Below are positions 58,928-60,000 of a stretch of 60,000 bases of DNA, in pieces. Position 1 is the first letter of the stretch. Every line of letters begins with the position of its first letter. The translations under genes were made by a program, and so were the position numbers. The DNA comes from Branchiostoma floridae (lineage: Eukaryota; Chordata; Leptocardii; Amphioxiformes; Branchiostomatidae), in contig NC_049982.1 of NCBI RefSeq assembly GCF_000003815.2, positions 9,244,717-9,304,716 on the forward strand, given 5' to 3'. Under the pieces are notes generated by a model. That model saw only the letters and a list, made by a program, of their open reading frames with translations, ran no database searches and had not been told where the DNA came from.

Positions 58928-59192
58928 TTTGTTTTCTGATTCAACTTCAACTCGAGTATGTTTTGGGGAAGGACAAAGAGTACCCCCGGCTACATGCATT
59001 TAACGGTTCAATTCGCCGGAATTAAGAACCTTCGTGTTTGCCTCAATATACACAGGCGGTACGGACTATTATTGATCGTGATATACATGATGACATAAGG
59101 CTAGCAGGTACGTAATGTTTGCCCTACGGAACTGGGGATATGCACAAAGTTTGACGTGCTAAAATGAAGTCATGCAGTTTTGGCGTACATCG
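58927..59192. repeat. Duplicated 3' flank of the membrane-protein block
   Basis: Matches 40538-40760 and 39088-39340. Confidence 0.6.
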
Positions 59193-59430
59193 CTAGGTGT
59201 CTGAGACTGGGAAAACGCTCCTTTCGGGTGCGGGAGGGCCCGGCTCCTGTGAAGTCTTGTCCTTGATTTGTGTGATGACCTTGGCGAGACTACGAAGACA
59301 CTCGTCACCCGGTGTATGACACGTGCCGTGTGCAAACAAACGCCTTAAGGGATACCTGACAATGTCCAGACGATTAACTTTACAACAGGGGCGTGTGTTG
59401 TGACCTCGACTGTGCACAAGTAGCAAAACC
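59193..59430 (-). pseudogene. Multi-pass membrane protein, third copy, decayed last exon
   Basis: Nucleotide match to 40740-41017 (words gacgtgctaaaatgaagtca, ttggcgtacatcgctagg and atttgtgtgatgaccttggc). It has several deletions and frame changes, and no hydrophobic segment survives in one frame. The matching exon 1 is not seen before the window ends. Confidence 0.6.
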
Positions 59431-59440
59431 TGAGAAAAAA

Positions 59441-60000
59441 AGGCAGTGAAATTAATACACAATACATGACAAGTAATTATCAAGTTACTTACGGGTGCTT
59501 ATGTGTTGTCGTTGTTGTTGTCAAAATAGATATCCCATGCGCGGCGTGTGTGCTGATATACATTTTTGTATTTAAAGATCGTCCAGTATAGTATACCATT
59601 TCTTATTCATAACCAATTATTCCAAATACTATATTCATAGATAGGACATGACATATTTTGTGATTGAGACAGTATTGGTGTTGAGTAAAGTAAGGATACA
59701 AGTTACTGGCGAGGAGATCAAGCGTTATCATTCCCCTTGTAGGCTACTTGAAGACTGTTTAATCCCACGTGAAGTCTCACAAGGCCAACATGCTACATCG
59801 ATATCCACGTGTACGCCGTGCGACTATCCACTCTTAACGATTCTATTGGGTTTCGACTAACTGGTCGCAAGGTAGCTCAATGTGTTGGGACTTATGTGCA
59901 GACTACCAGGACTGAAACGCCTCGGGTCGTCAGGCACAGTAGTGGTGTCAGGGACATTTGATGGAATGTCGTTTCCGACGCAGACCACCCGTAGGTGGAT
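59441..60000. other. Window end, nothing recognised
   Basis: No exon, RNA or repeat identified. Confidence 0.4.

Overview
The window looks like animal nuclear DNA, most probably from a lancelet (Branchiostoma). The grounds are small spliced exons with GT..AG borders, metazoan 28S/18S rRNA fragments, a dense mix of LINE, Penelope-like, SINE and MITE remnants, and secreted C-type-lectin/serine-protease exons of the kind that are expanded in amphioxus. The species call is recognition, not a database result. No prokaryotic operon, CRISPR array or phage is present. Almost all real coding signal is on the minus strand and is split into exons, so single long ORFs are a poor guide.

Reading the minus strand from high to low coordinates, two kinds of gene alternate. 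(1) A decayed exon of a multi-pass membrane protein lies at 59.2-59.4 kb. (2) Gene B (51.5-44.9 kb) has a compact C-type lectin-like domain in three exons, then five tandem copies of a 30-nt linker exon, then two exons of an unrecognised domain. (3) Copy 2 of the membrane protein lies at 41.8-40.7 kb. (4) Gene A (33.3-8.8 kb) has the same lectin exons, four small linker exons and six exons that together give a complete S1 (trypsin-fold) protease domain with His, Asp and Ser in place. (5) Copy 1 of the membrane protein lies at 6.5-5.5 kb. All gene A and gene B junctions proposed here join in phase. A further conserved exon upstream of each lectin block (36.4 and 54.8 kb) probably belongs to the same genes, but it does not join the lectin exon in phase.

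The region has been built by repeated duplication: a 2-3 kb block at 1-2.3 kb and 3.1-5.2 kb; the membrane-protein block at 5.4-7.8 and 40.7-43.1 kb (plus 59.1 kb); the lectin/rDNA block at 32.6-37.5 and 50.8-55.3 kb; and short intergenic blocks between 36.5 and 59.2 kb. Both lectin blocks carry a broken piece of an rDNA unit (28S 3' end, GC-rich spacer, 18S 5' part) on the plus strand, with the same internal 18S deletion and the same 3' breakpoint, so one rDNA insertion was duplicated.

The introns are full of mobile and repeated DNA: a broken non-LTR reverse transcriptase (24.7-26.0 kb), a CR1/L2-like tail (26.3-26.7 kb), three Penelope-like GIY-YIG fragments (19.4, 26.8 and 48.3 kb), a tRNA-derived SINE (18.7-19.2 kb), a 5S-related sequence (43.4 kb), a minus-strand LINE 3' end (55.5-56.3 kb), a TTAA-flanked piggyBac-like element (57.8-58.8 kb), a 162-bp satellite followed by hairpins (13.5-15.5 kb), and many microsatellites. 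An assembly gap (47037-47508) is flanked by nearly identical sequence and is probably a mis-joined overlap. I see no clear new system; the most interesting items are the reconstructed lectin-protease gene, the 30-nt exon array, and the uncharacterised membrane-protein family.
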